Shown: positions 1 to 7,796 of the stretch, one piece after another
How the letters are laid out: each line of letters opens with the position of its first letter
Numbering within the stretch: position 1 is the stretch's first letter
From: Oscillospiraceae bacterium
GTDB taxonomy: Bacteria > Bacillota > Clostridia > Oscillospirales > Oscillospiraceae
Reading direction: 5' to 3'
Assembly: GCA_022795735.1 (NCBI GenBank)
Contig: JAAWHG010000002.1
Location: 62,001-126,000 of the forward strand
Length of the DNA stretch: 64,000 bases
Program-made: the position numbers and the translations under genes
The notes under the pieces: generated by a model
Seen by the model: the letters and a program-made list of their open reading frames with translations, nothing else
Told to the model about the DNA's origin: nothing
Databases searched by the model: none

Positions 1-50
1 CAGGCTTCTCATACGAGGAGCCTTTGCGTGGAGCGTGGAGGTATTACCGA

Positions 51-359
51 ATGAACAACCGCAACAAGCGATCTGATCCGGATAACGGCCTGTACCGTGC
101 CATTCTGCTGTTGGAGACGCCAGAACAGTGCTATGACTTTTTTGTGGACCTCTGTACCGTTTCGGAGCTCAAGGCGATGGAGCAGCGCTTCGAGGTCGCA
201 AAACTGCTCGATGAGGGTATGATTTACAACGACATCCTTGAACAGACTGGAGCCAGCAGCGCCACCATCAGCCGCGTCAACCGCAGTTTGAACTACGGCA
301 CAGATGCCTATCGCGCCATCTTTGCCAAGCTCAAGAAACAGGCGGAGGGCGGCGCGTGA
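51..359 (+). CDS. yerC: YerC/YecD family TrpR-like regulator
   Basis: The product is about 102 residues and resembles the YerC/YecD family, small helical DNA-binding proteins of the TrpR fold. The visible part is a helical core followed by a helix-turn-helix around the residues TGASSATISRVNRSL. ATG at 51 is preferred over TTG at 24 because a GGAGG lies 8-10 bases before it. The stop overlaps the GTG start of the following methyltransferase by 4 bp, which implies translational coupling. The regulated genes are unknown; the family usually sits beside housekeeping genes. The upstream region lies outside the window. Confidence 0.85.
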   Translation: MNNRNKRSDPDNGLYRAILLLETPEQCYDFFVDLCTVSELKAMEQRFEVAKLLDEGMIYNDILEQTGASSATISRVNRSLNYGTDAYRAIFAKLKKQAEGGA

Positions 360-1099
360 ACGCTTATGGTGCGCTGGCGGCGTCCTACGACGGGCTGACC
401 CGCGATATTCCCTATGAAGCGGTGCTGAATTTTTTGGAGCTGGTGCTCCGGGCGTTAAACCGGTCTCCCAGGACGGTGCTGGACCTCGCCTGCGGGACCG
501 GTTCCCTGTCTGTCCTGCTGGCGAGGCGGGGCTACGCGGTGACCGGGGCGGATTTGTCCGAGGAGATGCTGACCGAGGCCATGGACAAGGCGCTGGCGTT
601 GGAGGCGAACCGCCCATATTTTATCTGTCAGCCTATGCAGGCCCTGTCGCTGCCCCAGCCGGTAGCACTGGCGGTATGCTGTCTGGACAGCCTCAACTAT
701 CTGACTAAACCGGACGATTGCCGCGAGACCTTCCGGCGTGTTTTTGCCAACCTGGAACCGGGCGGCGTCTTCTTTTTTGACGTCAACACCCCCGAAAAAC
801 TTTGCGCCCTGGACGGACAGGTCTTTCTGGACGAGACGGATGACGCCTATTGTGTCTGGCGGGCGGCGTTCTGCGAAGAGGAGCATATATGCTATTATGG
901 CATGGACCTCTTCCAGAGGGCGGGCAAGCTGTGGCGGCGCAGCTTTGAGGAACACGCCGAGTATGCGTATGACCTGAACGACCTGACGGCCTGGCTGCTG
1001 GAGGCTGGCTTTTCCACGGTGCGGACCTACGGGGACCGCAGGATGGAGCCGCCAAAGGAAGGGGAGGAACGGGTCTATTTCGCGGCGTTGAAGGAGTAG
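356..1099 (+). CDS. Class I SAM-dependent methyltransferase
   Basis: This 247-residue protein has a Rossmann-type methyltransferase core. The glycine-rich SAM motif I reads VLDLACGTGSLSVLL near residue 40, followed by the acidic residue of motif II in VTGADLSEEML. A later FFFDVNTPEKL segment fits the post-core region of the ubiE/methyltransferase-11 type. The start is GTG at 356, overlapping the previous stop by 4 bp. The substrate cannot be told from sequence. It lies between a TrpR-like regulator and hslO and is probably co-transcribed with both. Confidence 0.85.
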   Translation: MNAYGALAASYDGLTRDIPYEAVLNFLELVLRALNRSPRTVLDLACGTGSLSVLLARRGYAVTGADLSEEMLTEAMDKALALEANRPYFICQPMQALSLPQPVALAVCCLDSLNYLTKPDDCRETFRRVFANLEPGGVFFFDVNTPEKLCALDGQVFLDETDDAYCVWRAAFCEEEHICYYGMDLFQRAGKLWRRSFEEHAEYAYDLNDLTAWLLEAGFSTVRTYGDRRMEPPKEGEERVYFAALKE

Positions 1100-1102
1100 A
1101 GT

Positions 1103-1990
1103 ATGAACGATCACATTGTCCGCGCCATTACCGGCGACGGGTATCTCAAGGCGGCCGCTGTTCTGTCCACCGACATGGTGGAGCGGGCCAGGGACGTCCA
1201 CAAGACCTTCCCAACGGCCACTGCCGCGCTGGGGCGGCTGTTGACGGCGGCCTCCATGATGGGAAACATGCAGAAAATCGAGGATGGTTCCCTGACGCTG
1301 CAAGTTCGGGGCGACGGTCCACTGGGGACGCTGCTGGCGGTGTCCGACGCCGCAGGCAACGTCCGGGGGTATGTGACCAACCCGCAGATTTCCCTGCTGG
1401 AAAAGTACCGGGGCAAGCTGGACGTAGGTGCTGCCGTAGGGCGGGGGATGCTGACGGTGATTCGCGACCTCCGGCTCAAAGAACCCTATATCGGCAGTGT
1501 GGAGCTGGTGTCGGGCGAGATTGCCGAGGATATCGCGGCCTATTTTGTGCAGAGCGAGCAGATTCCGACGGCCTGCGCGTTGGGCGTGCTGGTGGACGTG
1601 GACCAAAGGGTCAAGGCAGCGGGCGGTTATCTCCTTCAACTATTGCCCGGCGCGCCCGACACGTTGATTGACCGTGTGGAGGCGGGTGTGCGGAAGGCCG
1701 GGGCGGTGACCGGTATTTTACAGGAGGACCCGGACCCTGCGGCTCTGCTGCGGCGGGTGTTGGACGGGTTTGAACTGGAGATTTTGGAGACCACGCCGGT
1801 AGAATACCGCTGCTACTGTTCCCGCAACCGGGTCCGCGCGACGTTGGTGAGCTTGGGCGCGGCGGAGCTCCGGGATATCGTGGACAAAGGCGAGACCGTC
1901 CATGTTGGCTGCCAGTTCTGCGACGCCGACTATGGGTTCGGGCCGGAGGAAGTTGCGGGAATTTTAGCGGAAATTGAAAATAGGGCTTGA
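1103..1990 (+). CDS. hslO: Hsp33 redox-regulated chaperone
   Basis: This 295-residue cytosolic holdase is activated by oxidation. The N-terminal domain matches Hsp33 throughout, including RGDGPLGTLLAVSDAAGN and GYVTNPQ. The C-terminal zinc/redox centre is visible as CYC near residue 238 and CQFC near residue 271, the CxC...CxxC arrangement that binds zinc when reduced and forms disulfides under oxidative stress. The start ATG lies 3 bp after the methyltransferase stop with AAGGAG upstream. The TGA stop is overlapped by the -35 box of the tRNA-Asp promoter. Confidence 0.97.
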   Translation: MNDHIVRAITGDGYLKAAAVLSTDMVERARDVHKTFPTATAALGRLLTAASMMGNMQKIEDGSLTLQVRGDGPLGTLLAVSDAAGNVRGYVTNPQISLLEKYRGKLDVGAAVGRGMLTVIRDLRLKEPYIGSVELVSGEIAEDIAAYFVQSEQIPTACALGVLVDVDQRVKAAGGYLLQLLPGAPDTLIDRVEAGVRKAGAVTGILQEDPDPAALLRRVLDGFELEILETTPVEYRCYCSRNRVRATLVSLGAAELRDIVDKGETVHVGCQFCDADYGFGPEEVAGILAEIENRA

Positions 1991-2015
1991 CATTTTGGAG
2001 CGGGTCGGTTATAAT
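1987..2015 (+). promoter_or_regulatory. Consensus sigma-A promoter for tRNA-Asp
   Basis: TTGACA (1987-1992), 17-bp spacer, TATAAT (2010-2015): a perfect housekeeping promoter. The -35 hexamer contains the TGA stop codon of hslO. The tRNA begins 21 bp after the -10 box. Confidence 0.9.
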
Positions 2016-2035
2016 CATTATCGTTGAGACCAATT

Positions 2036-2112
2036 GGCCCGGTGGTGCAGTCGGTTAGCACGCCAGCCTGTCACGCTGGAGGTCGACAGTTCGAGTCTGT
2101 TCCGGGTCGCCA
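2036..2112 (+). tRNA. tRNA-Asp (anticodon GTC)
   Basis: The 77-nt gene has encoded CCA. The acceptor stem GGCCCGG pairs with CCGGGTC through one G-T pair. The anticodon arm CCAGC-CTGTCAC-GCTGG gives anticodon GTC (Asp), and the T arm is GACAG-TTCGAGT-CTGTT. D-loop GG and TTCGA are present. It is single, not part of a tRNA cluster in this window. Confidence 0.97.
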
Positions 2113-2117
2113 GCTCA

Positions 2118-2179
2118 GAAATTCCCATGACCGCTCTGTTTTCGCCTCGCGGCAAAAACTGCGCTATCATGGGAATTTC
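2118..2179. repeat. Long inverted repeat after tRNA-Asp
   Basis: A perfect 13-bp inverted repeat (2118-2130 with 2167-2179, GAAATTCCCATGA and its complement) encloses 36 nt that contain a smaller imperfect TTTTCGCC/GGCAAAA stem. No T-tract follows, so it is not a standard terminator. It could be a dispersed palindromic element or an RNA-processing structure in the tRNA transcript. Confidence 0.6.
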
Positions 2180-2187
2180 TTCGCTTT

Positions 2188-2220
2188 CAGCCGCGAATCG
2201 CTCCGCTGGATTCGCGGCTG
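2188..2220. repeat. Second inverted repeat after tRNA-Asp
   Basis: A perfect 12-bp inverted repeat, CAGCCGCGAATC (2188-2199) and its complement (2209-2220), with a 9-nt loop. It lies 8 bp after the first inverted repeat and is not followed by T residues. The two together look like one composite palindromic element. Confidence 0.6.
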
Positions 2221-2248
2221 AGGGGGACGGGGGATACGGTTTTTTATG

Positions 2249-2298
2249 ACACAAAAGAAGCTGCACTATTTTACAATGCGGCTTCTTTTGTGTTTTCT
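2249..2298 (+). terminator. Rho-independent terminator after tRNA-Asp
   Basis: A 13-bp perfect stem, ACACAAAAGAAGC (2249-2261) with 2281-2293, and a 19-nt loop. TTTCTATTT follows on the plus strand. It separates the tRNA from the convergent azlD and may act weakly in the other direction. Confidence 0.75.
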
Positions 2299-2605
2299 AT
2301 TTAAGAAAAAACTCTGAGATAAATACCACGACGCAGCATACCACCGCCGTAGGCAGCAGTCCCGCCCCCAACCAGGCGGAAATGATCCCCGCCGCCAAGG
2401 CGAGCGCACCGGCTATGGGGCTTCCGGTGGCCTCCAGAATGGCGGGAAAAGTCATCACCGACAATGTGACATAGGGGACGTAGTAGAGAAAAGAGCGCAA
2501 AAAACGGTTCTGTATTGGTCTGCGTATGAGGGTAAGGGGCAATACACGGATTAGATAGCTGGTCACAGCCATCACCGCGATATATGCCCAGATATTATGC
2601 CGCAT
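2297..2605 (-). CDS. azlD: AzlD family branched-chain amino acid export protein
   Basis: This 102-residue integral membrane protein has three or four hydrophobic segments and matches the AzlD family throughout, for example SYLIRVLPLTLIRRPIQNRF and the YVPYVTLSVMTFPAIL segment. AzlD is the small partner of AzlC. Such pairs export branched-chain amino acids or their analogues. Its start overlaps the end of azlC by 11 bp, so the two are translationally coupled. Confidence 0.92.
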   Translation of the reverse strand: MRHNIWAYIAVMAVTSYLIRVLPLTLIRRPIQNRFLRSFLYYVPYVTLSVMTFPAILEATGSPIAGALALAAGIISAWLGAGLLPTAVVCCVVVFISEFFLK

Positions 2606-3311
2606 CCCGCGCCTCCTCCCTCACCGGAAACAAAATGGCGGCGGCGGCGCAGAGCACAACCGTCAGCACAATGGTCCGCATGCCGGACGAAAGCCCCGGA
2701 ACCAGCTTAGAGACCGCGAAGCTTGCCACAAACGAGGCCAGCACCAACCCGGCGACCGCCTTGCTTTTCCGGCTGGGCGGGATGACCACCGCCAGAAACA
2801 TGCCGTAGAGGGCGACGCTCAACGCCGTGACAACCCGGCCGGGCAGGATGTTTCCCGCCACGATGCCCAGCGCCGTCCCCGACGACCAGCCCAGGAGGGG
2901 GAGGGACATGGCTCCGTAGAAGTACCGGGGCGGCAGCCAGCCCTCTCGGGCGACGGCGAGCCCGAACAGCTCGTCGGTGACGTCGAAGCCAATCAGCAGC
3001 CGGTGGTAGGATTTTGTTTCCGGGGAAATACGTTGACTGAGGGCGCAGCTCATCAGTAAGTACCGGGCGTTGGCAATCAGGGTGATGAGAGCGACCTCGG
3101 CGTAAGCGGCGTTTGCGGCAATGGCGGTGAACGCCGCGTATTCGCCGGCGGAGGCGTTGTTCAGGAGACTGGCGGCGAAACCCTGGAGAGGGGACAGTCC
3201 CGCCCCTCTTGCCATGATGCCCAGAGAAAAGCTGACCGCCAGATAACCCAAGGCCACCGGGATTCCGTCCCGCACGCCCTGCAAAAAGATTGTCGTTTTC
3301 TGTCTGTTCAA
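2595..3311 (-). CDS. azlC: AzlC family branched-chain amino acid permease
   Basis: This 238-residue membrane protein has several transmembrane helices. It is the large subunit of the AzlCD exporter, recognised by GIPVALGYLAVSFSLGIMA near the N terminus and the SLLNNASAGEYAA segment. The start appears to be TTG at 3311, with GGAGG about 10 bases upstream. It overlaps the upstream DUF5662 gene by 4 bp. Order in the operon: DUF5662 gene, azlC, azlD. Confidence 0.93.
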   Translation of the reverse strand: MNRQKTTIFLQGVRDGIPVALGYLAVSFSLGIMARGAGLSPLQGFAASLLNNASAGEYAAFTAIAANAAYAEVALITLIANARYLLMSCALSQRISPETKSYHRLLIGFDVTDELFGLAVAREGWLPPRYFYGAMSLPLLGWSSGTALGIVAGNILPGRVVTALSVALYGMFLAVVIPPSRKSKAVAGLVLASFVASFAVSKLVPGLSSGMRTIVLTVVLCAAAAILFPVREEARDAA

Positions 3312-3862
3312 AAATGATCTTCCTCCGCAAAGCGTTCTTCCCGCAGAACATGCTTTCGTATGTAGGCAAAGGTGGCGTTTTCACCTTGCTCAGCCAGCAT
3401 AGTCAAAAGAAACCGCAGCTTTTTTTCGGTGTCCTCGTGCATCAGGCCGGCGTCCAAAGTTTTGTTCAGATAGGTGAGGGGGTCGGCGTTGGTATACCGC
3501 TTACCGTTGTAGGTTTTACAGGCTGCGATGCGGTCCATAACCATCTCGGCCAGATAGCGCGGCGGCATGGGGACCGGGCTGTATTGGCGGGTGCCGGGGC
3601 GCAGGTCCGACCAATATTCAAAATGGTGGCGGTTGCGGCCCTTGTGGTGCATCCAGGCGGTGGAATACCCATTTAGCTCACGTTCGGCGGCGTTGGGGCT
3701 GCGGGTGCCCTGATAGTAACGGATGCCGATTAAAAACTCGGAAGGGGAGAATTTGGAGAGATCGTGGGTCAGTCCCTGCCAGATCAGTCCTACCCGGAAG
3801 CAGTGGACCATGACCAGCCAGCGATGCTTTGTGACCGTTTTTAGATGGCCCCACAAGTGCAT
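3308..3862 (-). CDS. DUF5662 family protein
   Basis: This 184-residue soluble protein matches the uncharacterised DUF5662 family. It is rich in His, Trp and Tyr, with conserved-looking HDLSKFSPSEF near the N terminus and WMHHKGRNRHHFEYW in the middle. The spaced His/Asp residues suggest a metal-binding helical enzyme, but no activity is known to me. It is first gene of an operon with azlCD and is driven by a good promoter 32 bp upstream of its ATG. Confidence 0.8.
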   Translation of the reverse strand: MHLWGHLKTVTKHRWLVMVHCFRVGLIWQGLTHDLSKFSPSEFLIGIRYYQGTRSPNAAERELNGYSTAWMHHKGRNRHHFEYWSDLRPGTRQYSPVPMPPRYLAEMVMDRIAACKTYNGKRYTNADPLTYLNKTLDAGLMHEDTEKKLRFLLTMLAEQGENATFAYIRKHVLREERFAEEDHF

Positions 3863-3893
3863 AGCATTCTCCCCCCTTTCTGCGTGCTTTGTT

Positions 3894-3922
3894 ATTATAA
3901 TACCGCTCGATCAAAAACGCAA
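3894..3922 (-). promoter_or_regulatory. Sigma-A promoter for DUF5662-azlCD operon
   Basis: On the minus strand: TTGCGT (3922-3917), 17-bp spacer, TATAAT (3899-3894). It directs transcription into the DUF5662 gene, whose start has a strong GGGGGGAG Shine-Dalgarno sequence. Confidence 0.75.
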
Positions 3923-4110
3923 GCAGCGTATACAAAGACGTGGGCTGCAAAGAGTGACAGATGAGCGCATCCAGATGTTGGCATACAAAAACAATCTTCC
4001 ATGACTGTTTGGCCATCAATGAAGCTATAGACAATCTCAAATCTCTCAAATTTTCACCCGCTTCTGTTGTTCACCGGCCGCGTAGGCGTCGGACACAATG
4101 ATCCGGAAGA
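3923..4110. other. Intergenic region between divergent promoters
   Basis: This lies in the 330-bp stretch between the DUF5662 gene and the membrane protein gene. Besides the two divergent promoters I see no gene. On the minus strand, short stretches (RIIVSDAYAAGEQQKRVKI, then FEIVYSFIDG in another frame) faintly recall the C-terminal tail of large serine recombinases. The match is too short and broken to call a remnant with confidence. Confidence 0.3.
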
Positions 4111-4139
4111 TTGATTCACCCGCCTTTCTATGCTATAAT
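4111..4139 (+). promoter_or_regulatory. Sigma-A promoter for small membrane protein gene
   Basis: TTGATT (4111-4116), 17-bp spacer, TATAAT (4134-4139) preceded by TG (extended -10). The start codon of the next gene is 54 bp downstream. Confidence 0.75.
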
Positions 4140-4192
4140 ATCAGCCAATCAGGCAATAGGACTGGAATGAGATATGGGAAGGTTTGCTTACA

Positions 4193-4633
4193 ATGCTGGA
4201 TGCGGTAAAAATATTTTGCGCGGGTATGTCGCCCCTGCTTGCCGGGATTTTATTTAACTATCTTCTGATGTATTTGCCGGTGTGGAGCCTCTTGATGCTT
4301 CTTGAGATTGTCCTCATAGCTGCTTGGGTCTATTTGGCATTTAAAGTGTCAAAATCGGGAAAGAATCCGTTTATACAGGCGTCTTTGCTGTCCGCATTTG
4401 GTCTATTGATGTTAGCGCTGGCCCTATTTCAGGAACTTGTTATGGGACGGTATTGGCTGAATTTGATTGGAATTGGGCCGCAGTTGTTTTTTCTCCCATT
4501 CGTGACCTTGGCCTCGTTGATTACGGTGCCGTTTATGGATGTGATTCGTCCCTGGCCCGCATATATTGTGATTTGGGCCGGTCTGTTCCTCACTGGGTGG
4601 ATGGGCTGCTGGATCAAACAGCGTAAGGCATAA
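4193..4633 (+). CDS. Hypothetical four-helix membrane protein
   Basis: The 146-residue product has about four hydrophobic helices (roughly residues 10-30, 34-52, 64-84 and 90-135) and a basic C terminus (WIKQRKA). I do not recognise a family. ATG at 4193 is preferred over TTG at 4184 because GGGAAGG ends 10 bases before the ATG but only 1 base before the TTG. It has its own promoter, and the downstream dlt-like operon has a separate one, so a functional link is uncertain. Confidence 0.65.
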   Translation: MLDAVKIFCAGMSPLLAGILFNYLLMYLPVWSLLMLLEIVLIAAWVYLAFKVSKSGKNPFIQASLLSAFGLLMLALALFQELVMGRYWLNLIGIGPQLFFLPFVTLASLITVPFMDVIRPWPAYIVIWAGLFLTGWMGCWIKQRKA

Positions 4634-4685
4634 GGAGATTTTGGATGCAGCCGGGTCCCAATCTACAGAGACACGGGGTGCGCGA

Positions 4686-4713
4686 TTGACTTTTTCGACA
4701 AATGCGTTATAAT
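4686..4713 (+). promoter_or_regulatory. Sigma-A promoter of the dlt-like operon
   Basis: TTGACT (4686-4691), 16-bp spacer, TATAAT (4708-4713). It gives a leader of about 55 nt before the ATG at 4774. No other clear promoter is seen until the region after 16248, so it probably drives the whole envelope operon. Confidence 0.8.
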
Positions 4714-4773
4714 AACATCTGATTTTAACAGACGCGGCGCGTCGGACATCACTTGGAAGGGGGCGGAAACCAA

Positions 4774-7700
4774 ATGAAACGGATTCTTTGCGCCCTGCTC
4801 TGCCTGACGCTTCTGGCGTCATGTTCCGCCCCGGCGTCTGTTCCCACAGTGCAGGAACCTTTGCCGTCCTTACAAAGCACGGAGGAGCTGACGGCGGCGT
4901 TGGCAGCGCGGGACGGCTATCACCTCCGGGCGGTGGTGCTGCACGGAGAAGAGGGTGGGTGCTGGCGCGAAACGCTGGAGTATTTGGAACAGCCCATGAT
5001 GCTCAACCTGGAGGCCGAGGCCATGGACCTCTCGGCTGACTTCTCAGGCGCGGATGTCCTTTATTTAGATGAGAGCTTGCTTACCGAGCCCAGCTGGGAC
5101 ACAGCGGCGCGGCAAATTATGGATTTTACAAAAGCGGGCGGTGCTGTGTTGGTCCCCAATGCCTTTTCCGGGGCGTTTCCCGCCGGATACTTGGGCGCGT
5201 CGGATTTTGAACCGCTGACCTTCCGGGAGGAGATTGTCCTTCCCGCCGGCTTAGGGGACCTATCCGATCTACAGGGACTGATTGCCGACTTCCACGCGCT
5301 TTACAAGGGCTTTACAGACTACGAGACACTAAAAGGCCGCGATTACGGCGTGGCTATGGTTCCCGATACGGCAGTCCCGCTGGTCTTGTCTGACGACGGC
5401 GGGCTGGCGCTTTACGCGGTCAACCGCTGGGGAGAGGGCGCGGTGCTGTTTACCAACCCGCTGCTGCCCAACGGCTATGTCCAGGGCGACCTGTCCATGG
5501 CCCCCCGGGACCTGTCTCAGCCCGCCTTTGCCTCCACCGTCGCTTCCTGTAACCAGCTCTTCCTCAGCGAGTGGGCGGCCTACGTTTCCAAGCTGCGCTA
5601 CGGCTTCGCGTTGGACCGTGTGTTTGGCTGCTACGGCTCTCCTTCCATGTGCTGGTCTCTCCATTATGAGGAGATCACCGCGTTTGAAAACGATTCCCTG
5701 CGGCAGTTTTCCGCCCTGGCTGAAGCGGCGGGACAGATTCCATCCCTTGTTTTAATCCGCAACGCCTACCAATGGTTTGCCCGCGTTGAGACCATGACCT
5801 ACCTGCTGGGGCAGGCGGAGGGAACGCCCTTCCGGATGGACTATCAGGAGAGCGCCTATTCCTCCGGCGCCCACGTGGACAGTGGCGGACAATGGCTGAC
5901 GCAAGGCTGGCTGGAGGAGGGGGGCAGCTATTTTGACGACCACCCTGAGTTTCGTCAGCGGCTTTCCCCTTGCGCCGTCGATTATAATGGAGATGGACTT
6001 GCCGACTTCTTCTGCGGCGCGTCGGACGGCAGCGTCACCTATTATGAAAATCTGGGTATGACCGGCCTGGACGGGCGGCTCCGGGTGTCCGAGGCCCAGC
6101 CCGTTTTCACAACGGATGGTTCTCCCTTGAAGATGGACTATTATACCGCCACCGCCATGATGGATGTGGACGGCGACGGCCAGTTGGACCTGCTGGTGGG
6201 CGGTCCCGACGGCAACGTCCACTGGTACCGCGGCGACGGGACGCTCTATTTTGAACCCAAGGGCATCCTGATTGAAACCGGCTTCCAGGGGGTCAACCTG
6301 CCCGCAACGGGCGACATCGACGGCGACGGCGTGACCGATCTGGCTGTCGGCTCGGAACAGGGAATCCTGCTGATTTATTTTGGACAAAAAGTGGGCAAGG
6401 CGACCGTTTACTCTTCCAGCCAGATGGCGGCGCTGTCCCGCGACTGCGCCGACTGGGAGCTTGGTCATTGGCTGGCCCCATTTCTGACCGACTACGACGG
6501 CGATGGAAAAACCGACCTGCTTGTCGGGACCTTCGACGGCTATATCGCCCTTCTGCTTGGCAACGGAAAGGGGCAGTTCTTCTTTGACGGCTATCTCCGC
6601 TGCAACGAGAATAATTACAAAGGCAACGACCGAATCAAATTCGGTAACTTTGCCACGCCGCTCCTGCTGGACCTCAACGGTGACGGTGTGCGTGACCTGC
6701 TCTGCGGTCATCAGGAGTATGGTATGAACTATCCCATTGATTCACCCTATTTCCCACAGCGGGACAGACTACAGGACCAGATCAATTTTGCGAAAGCGCG
6801 TCACTACTATATGGGCCTTCATTTTTATACCAATTCCTACGCCTCGGAGGATCGGGAAGCTTTTGAGCTGTCGGCGCACAAAAAGGCGATGGAGGCATAC
6901 GGGATACAAACGGAGGGGATTGGCGCGAACCAGCACACCTGGTACACCTCAACCCTGGACCCGGCCCAATCCATGCGCAGTCTATGGAACGCGGGCTTGC
7001 TCTGGCAGTCTGGCTACGCGGGAGCTGGTTCCACCTATATTGCGCCCCAGATGTCGCCCGAGGCGGCGGTCTCGCTTCCCTTTTTCCTGACTAGTGAGGG
7101 AGAGCGAACCCTGCTCATGCAGAACTGCTCGGTTCTGCCTTACTGCGATGAGACCGTGAGCGACATAAGCGGCAAATACGCCGTCCCGGTTGTCGTCTAC
7201 TATCACTGCGACCTGATTTACCGTTCTGATGAGGAGGCACGGGACTATATTGAAAAGCTGTCCGTCTTCCAGCGGAAATTTGGATATAATTTTACCCGGG
7301 AAGATCAATTGATGAAGGCCAGCGCGGCGGCCTACAACCTGACTGTGGAGGTACAGGCGGCGGATGGCGGCTTCGTTATCACCCCCGGAGCGGCTTCGAC
7401 GGATTTTCCCCTCTACGACGGGGCGTTCCAGAGAGCCGCCGGGCTGCGGATTGACTTTACCGACGGACTGGAAGAAATGTTCACCCCCGACGCGAGGGTT
7501 TGGAAGCGGACGGCGGACGGCTTTGCCGTCGGTCTGGACGCTCCGGTGACCTTCCGCCAAGGCGGGGGAGAGGGGCAGCATGTCCTTCAGCTCAACGTCC
7601 CGGCGGAGATTGCCGGCACGGACGCCGGTGCGGAAATTTCCTTTACCAGAGAGGGAATGCTCCAGGCAGTGGTGTCGGGCAACGCGGAGACGGCGGACGA

Positions 7701-7794
7701 GGGATGGACGGCGGACCATTACGACGGCAAGACCGTATTCACCAAATTCGGCGGCCCGACGGCGCTGCACGTGCGATATATGGGAGGAAATTGA
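4774..7794 (+). CDS. Large FG-GAP/VCBS repeat lipoprotein
   Basis: The 1006-residue product is exported and lipid-anchored: a basic N terminus, a hydrophobic core and the lipobox LLASC give a modified Cys17. Residues about 40-250 form an alpha/beta domain without a recognised catalytic motif. Residues about 400-650 hold five calcium-binding FG-GAP-type repeats, each with a DxDGDG-like loop (DYNGDGLADFF, DVDGDGQLDLLVGG, DIDGDGVTDLAVGS, DYDGDGKTDLLVGT, DLNGDGVRDLLCG). The C-terminal part is of unknown fold. ATG at 4774 follows a GGGGGCGG ribosome site; the upstream TTG at 4753 would delay the signal peptide. It heads the dlt-like operon and may be a surface scaffold or polymer-handling protein (inference). 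Confidence 0.85.
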   Translation: MKRILCALLCLTLLASCSAPASVPTVQEPLPSLQSTEELTAALAARDGYHLRAVVLHGEEGGCWRETLEYLEQPMMLNLEAEAMDLSADFSGADVLYLDESLLTEPSWDTAARQIMDFTKAGGAVLVPNAFSGAFPAGYLGASDFEPLTFREEIVLPAGLGDLSDLQGLIADFHALYKGFTDYETLKGRDYGVAMVPDTAVPLVLSDDGGLALYAVNRWGEGAVLFTNPLLPNGYVQGDLSMAPRDLSQPAFASTVASCNQLFLSEWAAYVSKLRYGFALDRVFGCYGSPSMCWSLHYEEITAFENDSLRQFSALAEAAGQIPSLVLIRNAYQWFARVETMTYLLGQAEGTPFRMDYQESAYSSGAHVDSGGQWLTQGWLEEGGSYFDDHPEFRQRLSPCAVDYNGDGLADFFCGASDGSVTYYENLGMTGLDGRLRVSEAQPVFTTDGSPLKMDYYTATAMMDVDGDGQLDLLVGGPDGNVHWYRGDGTLYFEPKGILIETGFQGVNLPATGDIDGDGVTDLAVGSEQGILLIYFGQKVGKATVYSSSQMAALSRDCADWELGHWLAPFLTDYDGDGKTDLLVGTFDGYIALLLGNGKGQFFFDGYLRCNENNYKGNDRIKFGNFATPLLLDLNGDGVRDLLCGHQEYGMNYPIDSPYFPQRDRLQDQINFAKARHYYMGLHFYTNSYASEDREAFELSAHKKAMEAYGIQTEGIGANQHTWYTSTLDPAQSMRSLWNAGLLWQSGYAGAGSTYIAPQMSPEAAVSLPFFLTSEGERTLLMQNCSVLPYCDETVSDISGKYAVPVVVYYHCDLIYRSDEEARDYIEKLSVFQRKFGYNFTREDQLMKASAAAYNLTVEVQAADGGFVITPGAASTDFPLYDGAFQRAAGLRIDFTDGLEEMFTPDARVWKRTADGFAVGLDAPVTFRQGGGEGQHVLQLNVPAEIAGTDAGAEISFTREGMLQAVVSGNAETADEGWTADHYDGKTVFTKFGGPTALHVRYMGGN

Positions 7795-7796
7795 CA

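Noticed and set aside
3923-4110. Remnant of a serine recombinase C terminus
   Set aside because: Only about 30 residues in two frames show a vague resemblance, and no catalytic part or att-like repeats are present. Kept only as a remark on the intergenic region.
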